Assembly (NCBI GenBank): GCA_031278935.1
Contig: JAITJK010000246.1
Span: 1-5,681, forward strand
Direction: 5' to 3'
Source: Spirochaetaceae bacterium
GTDB lineage: Bacteria; Spirochaetota; Spirochaetia; Treponematales; Breznakiellaceae
Length of the DNA: 5,681 bases
The position numbers and the translations under genes were made by a program. Position 1 is the stretch's first letter, and every line of letters starts with the position of its first letter. The notes under the pieces were generated by a model. It saw nothing but the letters and a program-made list of their open reading frames with translations. It did no database searches and had not been told where the DNA came from. Below are positions 4,127 through 5,681 of the stretch, one piece after another.

Positions 4127-5681
4127 TTAGGACTTTCGTCCGATATGTTTTAAACTGCGGTTACAGGCTTCCATATCAAAGGTTTCAGGATCAAAATCCT
4201 GACCTAGGGTATGAAGGGCCTTCTGCCGTTCCGTAAAACTGCCTTTTTCCAGGATGGAGACATATTTCCGAAATCCTAAGGGACCCTCCACGGATTCCGG
4301 GGGTGCTGCGCCGGCCCCGGCAATACAGCGGACCGGGTCTTGGCAGTCCATATCCAGGCGAGAGAGAAACATGATCTTCACGTTCCACAGACTCCCATAT
4401 TCATAGGACAATTCGGTGATTCCCCGCTCGCTTAAACCTTGGACCGTAAGGCCCAGCTTTAAGCCAGGATCCTGCGGCTTGGGGTCGCCATATAAGGTGA
4501 GGACATTGCTGGCGGTCTTATAGGCCGGAACTTCCGGGCCGAGAAAGCGAAAAGAGAAAAGGCCCTCCCAGCCAAAGAGCGCCTGGAGGATCCGGTGCAA
4601 CTCCTCCAGGGTAGACTTTTCTGGGACCAGAAGCCTGCGCCACACTTCGGTACCTCCGATGCCGACTTGAATAATCCGGCCAGCGCCGGTTTGGGAACCA
4701 GAACGATACACTACGGAGATATTATTCCGTCTAAAATTGTCCAAAGCGTCATCAATGAGAGCTTTAATGTCCTCATAGGTCTCGATCATGCTGTCCAAAG
4801 AATTATCCATGGCTTCTAATTCCATCACCGACGGAGCCTCCTCGGCGCTCAGATCTTCCAGCACTCCTGCGGCATGGCCTTGAATCTGAGAAAGAATGAT
4901 GAAGGTGTGTTTGGGCAGCCCCGAAGGGTCAATATCCCCTTTATGGAGCCGGGCGCTCAAGTCCAGCACTGCCGTATGGAGCTCGCCCACCCGTCGCCGG
5001 ATGGGTCCCATGACTTTATCCGCGAACAGGCTGTACTCCTCCTGCAATTCCTCCAAAGCGTCTTCAATATAGCCCGCGAGAAACTGCCGTTCCCGGTTGG
5101 TAATTCCCAGGACCGGCGGAACGATCCGGTCAATGAGGCGGGGAATATCCAGATCAGGGCGAAACAGGGCATCCCGCACATAGGCGAGAACCACATATTC
5201 CGACACGGGGATACGTTTCTTGAACAGCAGGTCCTCGATCATGCTCCGGTCCAGTGGGTTTGGCGGTTCCGCTGGGGGGGTATGGTCGGGGATTTCCTTA
5301 CCCGCATACCAGAACCGGGTTTCAATGCCATAGGCGGCGGTTTCAATACTTCGGGTTTTTTCGTAGAGAAAGTCCTCAAGGGCATAGGCCGGCACATCCC
5401 GCATCCGCAGGCCCCCGTACCAATAGGCAAAGGCGATCTGTTCTTCCGTCGTATTCCCCGGGCCAAAGCGCTCAAAGGAGGCTTTGAAGCCCTGTTCTGC
5501 CGCCTCAGCCCAGGCTTCTAAGGCCGCAAGGGGCCACTCGTCTTTGCCCACCCGGGAGAGCTCGAATTTCCCCTCCTTCCAGTTCACGGTCCGGACCACG
5601 AACCGATCTCCGGGCACGAAAGCGGTTTCCCGGTAGATGTTCCGCATATCCAGCACCTGGATGGACACCTCAGGAGGATCG
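4127..5681 (-). CDS. Large protein with C-terminal pRiA4b ORF-3-like domain, 5' end open
   Basis: The function is unknown. The last 180 or so residues resemble the plasmid pRiA4b ORF-3 family. Counting from GTG 5668, that region runs about 331-513: RIIQVGIGGTEVWRRLLVPE, then LEELHRILQALFGWEG, YEYGSLWNVKI, and a CIAGAGAAPPES / GPLGFRKY segment near the end. The usual YDFGD motif is shortened to YEYGSLW, and the Cys normally in the ACPPED-type segment is Ala. Residues 1-139 contain a Trp/Tyr-rich stretch (about 79-122), and 140-312 look largely helical and charged; I recognise neither part. No signal peptide or membrane span is seen. The first start codon in frame is GTG 5668, but it is preceded by CCTCCTGAG, which is not a ribosome-binding site, and the frame stays open to the window edge. 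The gene is therefore probably 5'-truncated here. The stop is TAA at 4127-4129. It may share a transcript with the IIA gene. Confidence 0.85.
   Translation of the reverse strand, partial: DPPEVSIQVLDMRNIYRETAFVPGDRFVVRTVNWKEGKFELSRVGKDEWPLAALEAWAEAAEQGFKASFERFGPGNTTEEQIAFAYWYGGLRMRDVPAYALEDFLYEKTRSIETAAYGIETRFWYAGKEIPDHTPPAEPPNPLDRSMIEDLLFKKRIPVSEYVVLAYVRDALFRPDLDIPRLIDRIVPPVLGITNRERQFLAGYIEDALEELQEEYSLFADKVMGPIRRRVGELHTAVLDLSARLHKGDIDPSGLPKHTFIILSQIQGHAAGVLEDLSAEEAPSVMELEAMDNSLDSMIETYEDIKALIDDALDNFRRNNISVVYRSGSQTGAGRIIQVGIGGTEVWRRLLVPEKSTLEELHRILQALFGWEGLFSFRFLGPEVPAYKTASNVLTLYGDPKPQDPGLKLGLTVQGLSERGITELSYEYGSLWNVKIMFLSRLDMDCQDPVRCIAGAGAAPPESVEGPLGFRKYVSILEKGSFTERQKALHTLGQDFDPETFDMEACNRSLKHIGRKS

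Noticed and set aside
4874..5521. 215-codon open frame on the plus strand opposite the large leftward gene
   Set aside because: It is antisense to the pRiA4b-type gene, has no convincing ribosome-binding site, and its product shows no recognisable motif.

Overview
The window holds five protein genes in two blocks that converge on a short palindromic repeat. Three genes read rightward (about 161-3423) and two read leftward (3534-4019 and 4127 to the right edge). No rRNA, tRNA, CRISPR array, transposase or phage gene was seen. Base composition is moderately GC-rich by eye. The genes suggest a free-living or gut anaerobe: a dicluster ferredoxin-type DUF362 protein, a B12-binding-type radical SAM enzyme, and a stand-alone nitrogen-type PTS IIA protein. 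A spirochaete of the Treponema type is my best guess, from overall resemblance only; I could not run a search.

Left edge (1-154): no complete gene. A terminator-like hairpin (42-66) with a T-rich tail probably closes a gene that ends just inside or left of the window. A plausible sigma-70-type promoter for the rightward genes overlaps it, with its -35 box in the hairpin loop. An AT-rich leader with a 12-bp perfect palindrome follows.

Rightward block (161-3423): a DUF362 iron-sulfur protein, a HAD-type 5'(3')-deoxyribonucleotidase (NT5C family) and a DUF4080 radical SAM protein. The first gap is 24 bp and the second junction is a 4-bp GTGA overlap, so this is very likely one transcript. Two of the three products carry iron-sulfur clusters. 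The pathway is unknown, and this is the best candidate here for an uncharacterised system.

Convergent gap (3424-3533): mostly filled by an imperfect inverted repeat with a perfect 11-bp core stem. It resembles a family of small dispersed palindromic repeats that I recall from many unrelated bacterial genomes.

Leftward block (3534-5681): a large protein whose C-terminal third is a divergent plasmid pRiA4b ORF-3-like domain, attached to an unrecognised N-terminal region and open at the right edge. Then comes a gap of about 107 bp with two inverted repeats, and an EIIA-Ntr-like PTS phosphocarrier with its phospho-acceptor histidine intact. No PTS permease gene is present, so the IIA protein looks regulatory.
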